A stretch of 64,000 nt of DNA from Panulirus ornatus. Its lineage: Eukaryota > Arthropoda > Malacostraca > Decapoda > Palinuridae. Position numbers and translations under genes: made by a program. The notes beneath the pieces are model-generated. The model ran no database searches and was not told where the DNA came from. It saw only the letters and a list, made by a program, of their open reading frames with translations. Shown in pieces: positions 12,410-23,076 of the stretch. Location: assembly GCF_036320965.1 (NCBI RefSeq), contig NC_092281.1, positions 14,986,719 to 15,050,718 of the forward strand, written 5' to 3'. Positions within the stretch are counted from its first letter, which is position 1; every line of letters starts with the position of its first letter.

Positions 12410-12412
<3 letters not shown>
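11480..12412. other. No gene seen
   Basis: An A/G-rich run at about 11585-11625, then mixed sequence. Frames across 11353-11771 are translations of the simple repeats. Confidence 0.6.

Positions 12413-12497
<85 letters not shown>
12413..12497. repeat. (TC)n microsatellite
   Basis: TC array of about 42 units preceded by a short TCC run. Confidence 0.97.
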
Positions 12498-12500
<3 letters not shown>

Positions 12501-12767
12501 GAATCACGTGCTAACACGTGAATTCATCTGAAGCCCTGGGGGCTGGTGGGGGAGAAGGCACACCACAAAGATGGCCACTTTCACCCTTGTGCTCAAAACC
12601 CACATGCATTGCCAGAGCCGCGTCGTGAAGTTCGATCCACCTCACACCAGTCGACTGGTAAAGTACATCTGGCCACAACATCAGAGAGAGAGAGAGTTAG
12701 TATCAACACGCAGAGCTGTTGTAACTAGACCGGGTCATCAAGGCAGAGAAGAAAGGATCAGAGCAAA

Positions 12768-13060
12768 ACAGGACAATGTGACGCTGCACATTACATACAT
12801 CCGTTCTCTAAACGCTTGTGCTACACCTCTGCTCGCTGTAGTGCCTGATATGAGGCCTCACGAAAACACAAAATGAATCCATGAGACTCATCCTTGGCTG
12901 TCTCTGAACAACACAGATTCTACATAGGGGGGGAGAGGAGCTTGGTCTTCCTACTATCAGAGTCCGAACCACTGGCATCAATGATCTATTAAACTCAGAA
13001 CGCTCAAACATAGCAAAATACACGCATCAAAGCCTTCCAGGCCTTCTACTTTCCAGTAAC
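12768..13060 (+). pseudogene. LINE reverse transcriptase C-terminal region (dead copy)
   Basis: The plus-strand frames read YIRSLNACATPLLAVVPDM, then (after a one-frame change) MRLILGC, a TGA stop, TTQILH and GEELGLPTIRVRTTGIN. The order (leucine-rich helix, LILGC, EELGLPTI) is the conserved connection region that follows the RT domain in jockey-type non-LTR retrotransposons. Seen: one in-frame stop and one frameshift in about 290 bp, so it is inactive but not very old. No RT catalytic box is visible upstream; the 5' part is missing. The polyleucine-like CTG/CTA run just after (13075-13105) lies at its 3' edge. Confidence 0.72.
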
Positions 13061-13109
13061 TCATCTATCGACGTGTTGCTGCTACTGCTACTGCTGCTAT
13101 TGGACTCAG

Positions 13110-14456
13110 AATCAATGCCATTCACGATCTTAACCACAAAAGACAGCACAGGAGATTAACCTCTTTGACATCACGGTCATCAAAGTCCACGAATGGTCCC
13201 TGGACCCAGGTTGGTGGGTTGTGGGAGTGACCATCTGGGTTTTGGCCTCGCCAGGTGGACCAGCGGAGGCTCAGGCTGGCCAGTACAGCGTTTCCAGGAT
13301 CCGGGCAGTAAGGGATAATTATGCCTTTTGAGTTGTGAGTTCTGGGCTGGCCTGACCTAGCCTGTTCCAGTCAGGTCCATCCAGATCTGGTCGCTAGACA
13401 CACTACCCCAAAGGGAAGGTTAGCCTTACATATGTGGCGCTCGGAATTACTTTCTGAGCTTTAAATGGTCACATGGGACGTTTGCCTATCAAATGGCTTC
13501 AAAAACACTATTGGTTTTAACGGTTGTGGGGCATCGCTGAGCCTTTGAACGGCTACCGATCCAGTTTCTGGCACGTATATGATGGAAGCATTGTTCTTCA
13601 GTCTGCAGCATGTGCCAGGCCATTCTGCGGTACCGGTTCACCCAATACTCCTGCTTCAATAGCGGTAGGAGCAGTCTCTGGTCTTCCTTTGATAACAGAC
13701 GACACGTGTGGATCTTAAATGATCATGGCCTACACTTCGTTGACACACAGTCACAGGTGATATGGAGTAGCCCTTTAGGTCTTCGAAGTAGCAGGAGGTA
13801 GTCAGTCATTCAATACTTTTATTACGCTCAGAACGGCTAGCATGGTGACTTTTTCAACGGCCTCACGTCATTACTTCTTATATTTCATAACTTACAGTCA
13901 AACTACTTTCATACAACTTTTCCTCAATACAACTCGTGTGTCTCAGCCATCATCCTGGTGTTTATATAAGCGGGCGTCTAATGATGGCTGTAGCTCGAGC
14001 ATGCCATGTGAAGCAGATTTACGCTTCGTCTTCCCTCAAGGAAACTCCTATGATGGACTGAAGCACTTCTGTCTCGCTAGGGTCGGAGGGGATGATGGGG
14101 GGTGGGTATTCATACTCCCACTCCGGTACTCCTCAGATGGCCGTAACAATACACTGTTAAGCTATGACTAATGAGGAGGTTCGAGGGATCAACGCCGTCA
14201 TGGTGGCTGAAGTATGATGGTTACCGTACCGCGGGATCTTTACTGGGACCACAACCCGGTGCGGTGGAGGGTGGTTCTGGGATGAACACATTTTCCTTTC
14301 TTTGTCGTTTCCTTTTCTTCATTTTACCATTATCAAGGTACCTGTAGCGAAAGGATGGATGTACTTTCACTTTCTAGTGCTCAGACCGCATACGAAATGC
14401 TGAAGTAGTCGACTCATGCCAAGATGATACGAAAGAAAGATAAAATAAGCACTGAA

Positions 14457-14457
<1 letters not shown>
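13110..14457. other. No gene seen
   Basis: Mixed sequence that could include more LINE 3' debris near 13.1-13.3 kb. Frames at 13524-13801 and 13842-14171 are short and unrecognised. Confidence 0.5.

Positions 14458-14510
<53 letters not shown>
14458..14510. repeat. (CA)n microsatellite
   Basis: Perfect CA array, about 26 units. Confidence 0.97.
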
Positions 14511-14514
<4 letters not shown>

Positions 14515-14779
14515 TCCTTGAGCTGTCGTAGTTACAGCGTGACCTTAGCAATGAAGGGGACGCCAGCCATCCTCCCCATGTCCTGTGGATTGACCTCTTG
14601 CCTAGCCTTACCCCGCCACGCAAGTTTCCCTCATATCCACCGCGTCACACCTCCCTCATTACCCTCACCTCCTCACACCAGATCCGTCACACTCAATACC
14701 AAGATCCGATCTTTCACTCACTCTCTCCATCGCCCGCCCACGTCCCGTCCGACTCAGCTTGACCCTTTTGAACTTGTTC

Positions 14780-14925
14780 CGTCACACGTGTACCATCACA
14801 CCTGCTACGTCACACCTGTACCATCACACTACCTACGTCACATCTGTACCATCACACCTGCTACGTCACACCTGTACCACCACACTTCCGACGTCACACC
14901 TGTACCATCATAGCTACACCATTAA
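14780..14925 (+). repeat. 28-bp tandem repeat
   Basis: About five copies of a 28-bp unit with CGTCACACCTGTACCATCAC as its core and variable CCTGCTA/TACCTA/TTCCGA endings. Itself composed of two related 14-bp halves. Confidence 0.85.
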
Positions 14926-14929
14926 ACCT

Positions 14930-16100
14930 GCCCAGGATCACTCTTCCTGTCACGGCCGTCCATTTACACCAGATTAAAACATCCGACCATCATGTCTACC
15001 AAAGTAGCACTCGCTCCATCACACGACTAACCCCATCCTGGTCGACTCCCTGCGGATCACACCCTCGCAATCAGACCGTCCCTCTCACGCCATCCGGGGA
15101 GTATTATACCCACCACCGTGTCACGGAAATGACAGGTTAACCTGAAGAATAAAATAGAAATAAGACACCAGAGGGAGCAGAAGTTTAGGGTCGGCTATGA
15201 AGGTGTTGAAGGAGTCACCCAGAGTGCTTATTTCTACCCAGAACTCAGTATTTTGGCGGCACCGGCAGGACGAGAGAACAGGCGGGTCCCTGTGTGGGGC
15301 AGGCAGGTGAGGGAGGGTGGCTTAGCGCAAAATGAGCAGACTGACGCCTCATGTGGAAGTGAGGACACCCAACTCAGTCTCTGTGTTTTTCTGATATGTA
15401 ATATACAGCCTTCTCGTAATGACTTAAATGCTTATAAATCAAACGTGATAATAATCCAATATTGTAGCATTTAAGAAGGTTATGGAGGACCAGGGTGTGT
15501 CTGCGGAGATGCGCGAAGGACCACAACAAAGGACGCCAAACGCCAAGCCCGCAGCCCGAGGACTCCCCCTTCATCCCCACGGCCTAGGAGGCCAGATGCC
15601 TGATCCTCGCAACGTATGGAAGTCCAGACGGCCCTGGAGGCCGAAAGCACCCCTATATACTCCAAGTTGGACTGAGAGGCCAGCAAGTTGGGGTGTTTGT
15701 CAGCAAGTGTGGTCATAGCGGAAGATGGAGGAGACAGCCGCCAACGCCACGCAGATCCTGCAGCCGAACTTGTTGAGGGAAGGGCCGCCTGAGGCATTCT
15801 TATGTATATGAAGATGACCAATCCTGGCACCTCCTCAATAACAGGGTAGGAGGAGAAGGGTGAGGACGACATGGTGTACTTTACAAGTAAGGTGATGCCA
15901 CATATCAAACACACAAAGTAATCCCACTCTATCTTACCTTAGAATAAGCTTCGCGTTCAAAGTCACGTACAGGTAGCACTTCTGGTGAATAACATAATTC
16001 GTGGGGGTATAATCTCACGAAGACTCACAGTACATCCATCATATGAAGCAACATCAATCCACTATTTCAAGACTCAGTATAAATTATGAATATCATCACT
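14930..16100. other. No gene seen
   Basis: GC-richer than its surroundings at 15490-15780. The 144-codon minus frame 15480-15914 has no recognised domain and is no longer than chance allows. Confidence 0.5.
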
Positions 16101-16102
16101 GG

Positions 16103-16390
16103 CTCCGACCGTGGCAGGAGCATACCAGCACCAGCTCCGACCGTGGCAGGAGCATACCAGCACCAGCTCCGACCGTGGCAGGAGCATACCAGCACCAGCT
16201 CCGACCGTGGCAGGAGCATACCAGCACCAGCTCCGACCGTGGCAGGAGCATACCAGCACCAGCTCCGTCCGTAGCAGGAGCATACCAGCACCAGCTCCGT
16301 CCGTAGCAGGAGCATACCAGCACCAGCTCCGACCGTGGCAGGAGCATACCAGCACCAGCTCCGTCCGTAGCGGGAGCATACCAGCCCCAG
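16103..16390 (+). repeat. 32-bp minisatellite
   Basis: Nine copies of a 32-bp unit (CTCCGACCGTGGCAGGAGCA plus TACCAGCACCAG). There are two subtypes, GACCGTGGC (units 1-5 and 8) and GTCCGTAGC (units 6, 7 and 9). Frames on both strands stay open through it; these are repeat artefacts. Confidence 0.97.
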
Positions 16391-16394
16391 CTTT

Positions 16395-17360
16395 CCCAAG
16401 AGCAGCAATAACAGTAACACCAGCAGTAACTGCACGAGTATTGTCAATAGCAGCAAGAACAACAAGAAGAGCGAACTAACAGTTGTAACAAGAAAAAATA
16501 AAACGGTACAACAACATCAGGAACACAAACCTTTGCAACATCGCCAACAAAGGCAAAAATATCAACACAGGACGAGCAACAATGGCAAAAGCAAACAAAT
16601 ACAACAGTAACAACACCAATAACAGCAACAACTACAATTGCAGTGGCAACAACAACAGAAGGAGCAGAGAAAAACAACTACAACTTCAAGAAGTACAACA
16701 AACACAACAGCAACACTATCAACAGCAACTGAACCAACAACTCTAGAAATATAAACACACAGTTAAAGGAACACTATGTTTGCGACAGTGTCATCTGAAA
16801 CCACTGGCTGGTTCACGTGCTGACCTGGGCACCACTGTGTCAGCTGATCCACTAGCAGCTGACTCACGTGCTGACCTGGGCAACCAAAGTGTCAGGCAGT
16901 GAGGCATGCGGGAGTGGCCCGGGATACGTCAGTTCATGCAGCAACATATGAGGCTGCCGGGCACATCGGCCAACGTGGTATATCGTATGCCGTCCCCTGA
17001 GAGAGGGGGGTTGGCTACCATATTGCTTTTACTTCACAACAATATATATGCTAATTCCCTGCTTTAACAACTCTTACTCGGAAATTCTTATCTTATTTCC
17101 TTGGCGAGTTACTCTGCAAAATTTCACTTAGCTTCGCCGTGCAAACATCTTTATTGTAGGTAATCATTTCATACACTTTGATACGCCTCCGGAGCACAAG
17201 AGACTCTTTTCCCTAAATGTATTCTTTACTGCAGTCCTCCTACAGCCGCGCTTCAAATATATGCAAATAGTCTTCGAAAGAGAGGAGAAAGGCAAGAAGT
17301 TCGGGACGCGAGGTGGCCACACCAGAAAACCTTACAAAATTGGAAGTTTTTATTCCCTCT
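16395..17360. other. CAA/CAG-rich tract then unique sequence
   Basis: 16400-16740 is dominated by interspersed AACAAC and CAGCAA words without a clean period. At 16813 and 16864 a word TCACGTGCTGACCTGGGCA is repeated at about 51 bp spacing (a small tandem duplication). No gene recognised. Confidence 0.55.
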
Positions 17361-17800
17361 CCGGCACGAGCGGCCACCGTCCAGTTTGCTCTTCAATATG
17401 CTTTTCCCCGACACGAGCGGTCGCCTTCTAGTTGCTCCAGTCTGGACCTCGCCTGCACGAGTGGTGACCTTCCAGTTGCTCCAGTCTGGAACTCGCCTGC
17501 ACGAGTGGTGACCTTCCAGCTGCTCCAGTCTGGGACTCACTGGCACGAGTGGTGACCTTCCAGCTGCTCCAGTCTGGGTCTCGCCAGCACGAGTGGTGAC
17601 CCTCCAGCTGCTCCAGTCTGGAACTTCCCGGCATGATTGGTGACCTTCCAGCTGCTCCAGTTTGGGTCTCGCCGGCACGAGTGGTGACCTTCCAGCTGCT
17701 CCAGTCTGAAACTCGCCGGCACGAGTGGTGACCTTCCAGTTGCTCCGGTCTGGAACTCGCCGGCACGAGTGGTGACCTCCCACCTGCTCCCCAGTCTGCT
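17361..17800 (-). repeat. 44-bp minisatellite
   Basis: About ten copies of a 44-bp unit with GGCACGAGTGGTGACCTTCC and CAGCTGCTCCAGTCTGG as landmarks; the leftmost two copies are degenerate. The 176-codon minus frame over it (17253-17783) is an artefact of a stop-free period that is not a multiple of three. Confidence 0.95.
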
Positions 17801-18048
17801 CTTTCCCTAAGTAGGTTTCCTACTAAAATACTGGTGTGTGACCTAGAGGCATGAAACTCGGTCGTTAACTAGTGTAAAATCTTGTTGACCTGGGGCCATT
17901 AATCTTCCCAGTTTTATAAATGTTCCTACTGACTAAAACGTCACTTTTCTACATAAAAACTTAACAGCCCGGTGTTTTATGTCCTCGATCAAATTTACGT
18001 TTAAACCAAAACAAACACTTAGTAGCGAACAAGAACATGAAGTTTACA

Positions 18049-18143
18049 CTTTTATCTATGTTACATGTTTTAATTCCTTGTTTTATCTATGTTAAATGTT
18101 TTAATTCCTTGTTTTATCTATGTTAAATGTTTTAATTCCTTGT
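18049..18143 (+). repeat. 31-bp tandem triplicate
   Basis: Three nearly identical copies of TTTTATCTATGTTAAATGTT followed by TTAATTCCTTG. The first copy has ACATG for AAATG. Confidence 0.93.
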
Positions 18144-19770
18144 TTGTTTTTCAAGAATTTTTTCTCCTTGCCTTCCCGTAAACCTCGCGTGCCGTACAAA
18201 ATACTCTCATCTCTCTCTACCGAGGCTAAGTAAGTGAACGTCGGACACTCATGTATTTCCGTAAGTGTTATCTCACCGCGTGCGGGCAACCACTGCACTA
18301 CTGCTACGTCAGAACCACAGCAGGAGGGGGTTCCCGCGCTGTACTGGTGTTCAATACACATACCGCTGCATACAGACTAATGCTATGTAGGTATCAATTT
18401 GTCACATGAGGGTTCCTGGTGTATTGGCGGTGGTAGGGAGTACGGAACGTAGCATGAGTGTTTGTGCAATACGACCAGGCTGTGAAGTTCTGTGGAAAGA
18501 TCGAACCTTCCTGTGAAGTTTTCTATGAAGCATTCAAACCGTTTCTGTTGACCTGAGGAGAAGATATAACACTGAATAGTTAGATAACTTGCTCCTGCGT
18601 CCTCTATCTCCTTCTCAGGCTCCCTTAAGTGATAGGCTGGCAGCAACAATAAGGGTTTGTTACCGTACTACCCGCCCAGTATCAGTGAGCTTAGTGGCGG
18701 CTGCGCAGTGAGCAAGCACTCACTTTCAGCGGCTGTCAAATTTCACTCCTGTGGCACAGGTTCCTGTCATTTCTTCCTTTACCACCCAGACGTGGGCTGC
18801 TGGCATTCAGTGCACAAATCATCTCCCCACCTCACTTGCCACACATGACAACGCGTAAGCAGCACGACTCGTTCTTCGGAGCTACATACCCCTGCAGTGA
18901 GGCCTACGCGCTAGCCCTGCCCTTTGGTAAAAAGAAAAAAAAAAAATCACGTAATGACTCGTACATACTCTCTGTCTGTATATGACAGCGGGGGCAAGAA
19001 TGGAGGTGTGGATTATACACGTGATCTATTATTCAAATCATTGGAAAAGTTTATAAACCTGAGCCCCGACCATGAACACGGCAACTGACACTCAGACAGC
19101 GTCGCCCCGCCCTTAAAGTGGCTCCCCCTCTCATACGTCTTACGAGCTAGTGCTGTCACCCTCCTCCTCCTCCTCCTTGGGGGTGTCACCACCTTCCCGG
19201 AAGTGTCATGCTTCCCAGGATAAGTGTTGCCCCTCCCAGGACATGTCGCCGATACCACCACCAGATATTTCCACTCGTAAAATGTATGATAAACCTGGAC
19301 GACAATGGTCGCATTCTGTCCTGCAATAAATGTGTTGGGACGATAATGACACAGGAGGCTCGTGGCCTGTTCCTGGTACGTGCGCATTAAAGATGCACGA
19401 GTCTGTCTGATGTGGAAAGTTCTGAAAAAAAGGTCTGTTTCTAATTTTGTTCTTCCTGCGGGCTGATAGAGCGATAAGATGGGTGTTGACGTTCTGTAAT
19501 CGGTGGCGGTGTGACGGGCGGGCGCTGCTCTCCATATGCAGCACAACACCCGTCATGTAGGGGGACAGGAGGAGGAGGACGAGTTTGATGGGTCGTCCTT
19601 TTCATCTCTCTTGGGTAAGGGCCGACTGGCCTTGTTCTTTTGAAAATACCTCTCATCTGCCACTGTTATCTAGTTAGGTTAAATCTCACGTGGACATTAC
19701 CAACACCTACTGTGTCCCACCGAGGGGACATGATCCTCTCCCTACACCTGCGACACCCACACACACACCA

Positions 19771-19926
19771 TGGCTACCAACACCGAACGCTTCGCCTCCC
19801 TGGAGGACATCGCGACCGTCAGCACGAAGCATCTAACAGCCACTATGAACCAGCGTGAAAACAATATTGTACACAGAACAGCGTTAATCCCAGCAAGCTC
19901 GGTCCTCACAGCGGCCGTATCTTTAG
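19771..19926 (+). CDS. Candidate first coding exon (weak)
   Basis: An ATG in a strong initiation context (ACCATGG) opens MATNTERFASLEDIATVSTK. The first codons use mostly G or C at third positions, unlike the AT-rich surroundings. The frame stays open to 20009, and a GTGAGC at about 19927 could serve as a splice donor. No domain or family is recognised and no downstream exon was found. It may be chance: the complementary strand is also open here. Offered only as a place to look for transcript support. Confidence 0.18.
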
Positions 19927-20048
19927 TGAGCTGGAAGTCTTTCCCTCCTGTATTAATTTCCAAAAGAAGGAACACAGGAAAGGTGCAAAGGGGATCTTCT
20001 ATCCTCTAAGCCTGGACGCTCACGCGAACATATATGAAAAATTAAAGA

Positions 20049-20049
<1 letters not shown>

Positions 20050-20110
<61 letters not shown>
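20050..20110. repeat. (AT)n microsatellite, left flank of LINE-end element
   Basis: About 30 AT units, ending at a T run that joins the 20111-20342 element. Confidence 0.97.
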
Positions 20111-20113
<3 letters not shown>

Positions 20114-20340
20114 TTTATACGATTCGCCATTTCCCGCATTTGCGAGGTAGCGTTAAGAACAGAGGACTGGGCCTTAGAGGGAAAATCCTCACCTGGCCCC
20201 CTTCTCTGTTCCTTCTTTTGGAAAATTAAAAAAAAAACGAGAGGGAAGGATTTCCAGCCACCCGCTCCCTCCCCTTTTAGTCGCCTTCTACGACACGCAG
20301 GGAATACGTGGGAAGTATTCTTTCTCCCCTATCCCCAGGG

Positions 20341-20342
<2 letters not shown>
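20111..20342 (-). mobile_element. LINE-type 3'-end element or SINE, flanked by (AT)n
   Basis: Read on the minus strand: begins CCTGGGGATAGGGGAGAAAG, continues CGTGTCGTAGAAGGCGACTA, an internal T run, GGAACAGAGAAGGGGGCCAG, and ends CTCTGTTCTTAACGCTACCT, CGCAAATGCGGGAAATGGCG, then A/T tail and (AT)n. The final 45 or so bases resemble the 3' terminus of the LINE at 35.5 kb (CTCTGTTCCTGGCGCTACCT, then GTGGAAAATACGAA). It has no coding capacity. It is either a heavily 5'-truncated LINE 3' UTR or a SINE using a LINE-like tail. I recognise the sequence type as an abundant decapod dispersed repeat, from memory. Confidence 0.7.

Positions 20343-20407
<65 letters not shown>
20343..20407. repeat. (AT)n microsatellite, right flank of LINE-end element
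   Basis: About 32 AT units following CCCCAGGGATAA. Confidence 0.97.
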
Positions 20408-20410
<3 letters not shown>

Positions 20411-20479
20411 TATCATTGGTACTATGTCAATTGAGAAATCACGGACAAGTGAAACCCTAAACAAGGCCATCTTATGAAC

Positions 20480-20483
<4 letters not shown>

Positions 20484-20553
<70 letters not shown>
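20484..20553. repeat. (AT)n microsatellite
   Basis: About 35 AT units; the third AT array within 510 bp. Confidence 0.97.
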
Positions 20554-20555
<2 letters not shown>

Positions 20556-20970
20556 CTAACGGTGCCATGGCAATTCATTTTTCTCAAAACTATTCCTTCA
20601 TGGAACACTAAACCCTTCATGTATAGTGTGGATAATATTTCCTTTTTTTTTTTTTTGTTTCCTCGTGTGAGTAAAAATAGTTTTTTTCAGAACTTCAAAG
20701 AGTTCTGCAAATCCTTTACTGTGAAGGGAGAGAGGGTAGAGGCTCTTGCGTGGAGGGACGAGGAATTCCCTAAAGGGAGTGGAAGCCGTTTGTAGAATAT
20801 TGCTCTGCATCTTTCTGGGAGCTGGGGCGAGTTCATTTTCTGGTCATTCATCAAGACTTGAGCCAAGTGCACAATACACGCCGGATCGTATCTGACCACT
20901 CTGCCCTGCACCCACCCAGAGACAAGTAACACCATCCAGAAAATTTATTACGTGTTCCCCTCACACCAGC

Positions 20971-20972
<2 letters not shown>

Positions 20973-21028
<56 letters not shown>
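20973..21028. repeat. (GT)n microsatellite
   Basis: About 28 TG units. Confidence 0.97.
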
Positions 21029-21029
<1 letters not shown>

Positions 21030-22515
21030 AAGAGAGGTTCGCCTCTCGGCTGGGCAATCTGGGCACTGTAGAGTCCCTAGGGTAACAGGTGTTCCTCCAT
21101 CACACCAGCCAGCTTACTGGTGTGTGCCTGGCGGCAGGGAGAGGTGGCTCGTGAGCCAGCTGCCCCCCCGCCTCCACTTGAGGGTGTTACCTTCCACCCA
21201 CCTGACCACAACCAACACACGAGGACAGGTGCCGCCACATGACTCACACGAACCCCCTCACCCTTTCAACATGAGGAGTGAGCCGCTTCTCAGACATCCT
21301 CATTATGAATAAAGTCATCATCAATGTGAACCGAAAAATCCAAGAGGCCAGGAAACCTCGAGTTCTGGAGAATGATCATCTTGTGCTAACGCGTGGAGGC
21401 AGGCTTCCATTATGCCAATTATCATCACCGGGATATTACAAGCCTTCCCGTTCTCACTATCTTGTCAGCCAAGTTCCTGCTCTGCCTTCACTTTCCGTGA
21501 CGAAGCCAAAGAAATGGCGTCACTGAGAGATGGCTGGCTTGATGTAACACAGCTGTTACTGAGGGATTAAGAAGTCAATATAATACGAGAAAGACTTAGG
21601 GAATGGATTAAGGAATTCTCTAAAAAAAAAGAAAAACACTTAAACCGCAAGGGTAACCCAAGGCTGCGTTACCGGTACTGCGTGACAGCACAGGGCGAGG
21701 ATGTGTGACCTGTGCTTCATGACGTAACACAAAAGCCTGGTTGTGACTGATGCAACGTGACTCAACACAGAGCCAGGATGTCACTGATGCTGCGTGACGC
21801 AACAAAGGGCCAGGCTGTGACTCGTGCTGCGTGACGCAACGCACAGCAACGCCGCCGTAGAATATGAAATATTCATATCCACCTCTTTTTGTATACCAGT
21901 ACTCAGCCATATTGGATGACAGGATCTATACTCACAAACGTATATCAAAGATGTGCGCATAGATTCCCTTCTATATGATTATGGCCTTACTACCCACTCG
22001 GGGACTGCTCGCGTTGCACTGTGTGCGCACAAATGGAAACTCCAGTGGCCGAGAATTTCAATCTCCTGAAATTGAAGATCAGTATCGTGACACAGAACCC
22101 AGGGGACTCCTCTCGTGAGAAGCAACCTGCCAGGGCTACCCTAAGCCCGGCTCAGGTGGTGTCCTTCTCCAAGGCAACCAGTTTTGCCTTTTAAGATAAC
22201 ACTCTCTCCTCATTACCAATAGGTGAAGGGCACTCCTGCCTATAACTACATACAGCAGATATGAGGGTAACAAGTGTGTCCTAACTACCACAACATACGG
22301 CAGAGAGAAGGTAAAGCTCTCATTAAGCTTGAGCAGGTTACTTAAGGAAGAGAATCAAGCTGACAAGTGATGGGTCCGTCTGGCACTGCCTCACCAACGA
22401 CACCTCGTGTCCTACCCCAGGCGACACACCAGGCGATCGAAGCAATGACAGGCTATGGACCCACTCACGAGACTACCTCTAGATGGAAAATGAGATATAC
22501 CACATCACTTTACCG
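21029..22515. other. No gene seen
   Basis: GC-rich at 21030-21300 and otherwise mixed. The degenerate 37-bp repeat inside is listed separately. No recognisable coding segment. Confidence 0.5.
21660..21850 (+). repeat. Degenerate tandem repeat, about 37 bp
   Basis: Four to five diverged copies with TGCTGCGTGACGCAAC and GGCCAGG(C/A)TGTGACT words; the best pair spans about 21745-21840. Confidence 0.7.
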
Positions 22516-22519
22516 GAGC

Positions 22520-22760
22520 TGTACCTTCACTATGGAGATGGTCCGGCATCCACTCCCCTACTCCCGACTCCGCTATACAAGCGTGATCATCCGTCCTGAC
22601 TCTCCTACTAAGGAAATGGTCTGACCCAATTCTCCTGCTGAGAGACATGGTCCGACTGGACGCTCCTACCAGTCAGGTGGTTCGCCGCGCCGTCTCTCCT
22701 ACCAGCAAAATGGTCCAGCCCGACTCTCCGACCAGCAAGACCGACCCAACCACTCTCCTG
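22520..22760 (+). repeat. Degenerate tandem repeat, about 33-37 bp
   Basis: Recurring CTCCTACCAGCAAAATGGTC-like words (CTCCTACTAAGGAAATGGTC, CTCCTGCTGAGAGACATGGT and others). Copies are diverged and vary in length. Confidence 0.6.
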
Positions 22761-23014
22761 CCCCCGAGTGACAGCCCTCCACAAACGGTCCGGAGCGCTG
22801 AGGCCAGCACAAGAACACGATGATAATGGTTCTGCGGAAATGTAACCGGGGAAAAAAAAAAAAATATCGCCGGTTCCTTTATTGGTGAAGGAGATTGGAA
22901 ATCTTTGGAATCTTTTTCCAAGTCGTTTGTTTCCATAGAGGAGGAATGTTTTTGTCCCGTTATTGAGGGTTGTCGGTGGGCGGGAGAGGTCTTCCAGAAT
23001 GGCTTGCATGCACC

Positions 23015-23018
<4 letters not shown>

Positions 23019-23074
<56 letters not shown>
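23019..23074. repeat. (CA)n microsatellite
   Basis: About 28 CA units. Confidence 0.97.

Positions 23075-23076
<2 letters not shown>

Larger units (their letters stand above)
17801..20049. other. Mostly unannotated; weak coding-like patch near 19.77 kb
   Basis: Apart from the 31-bp triplicate (18049-18143) and the candidate exon (19771-19926) listed separately, nothing is recognised. Minus frames at 19013-19549 and 19206-19556 overlap each other in different phases and match no family I know. Confidence 0.5.

Noticed and set aside
16444..16740. CAA/CAG-rich stretch as a possible polyglutamine coding exon
   Set aside because: The frames are broken by stops and the spacing of words is irregular; no flanking coding sequence.
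17253..17783. 176-codon minus frame with repeated WKVTTRAGE-like segments
   Set aside because: All segments derive from the 44-bp minisatellite read in successive phases; other minus frames over it are also open.
19013..19549. 178-codon minus-strand frame
   Set aside because: A second, differently phased frame covers the same region and neither shows a known family or signal.
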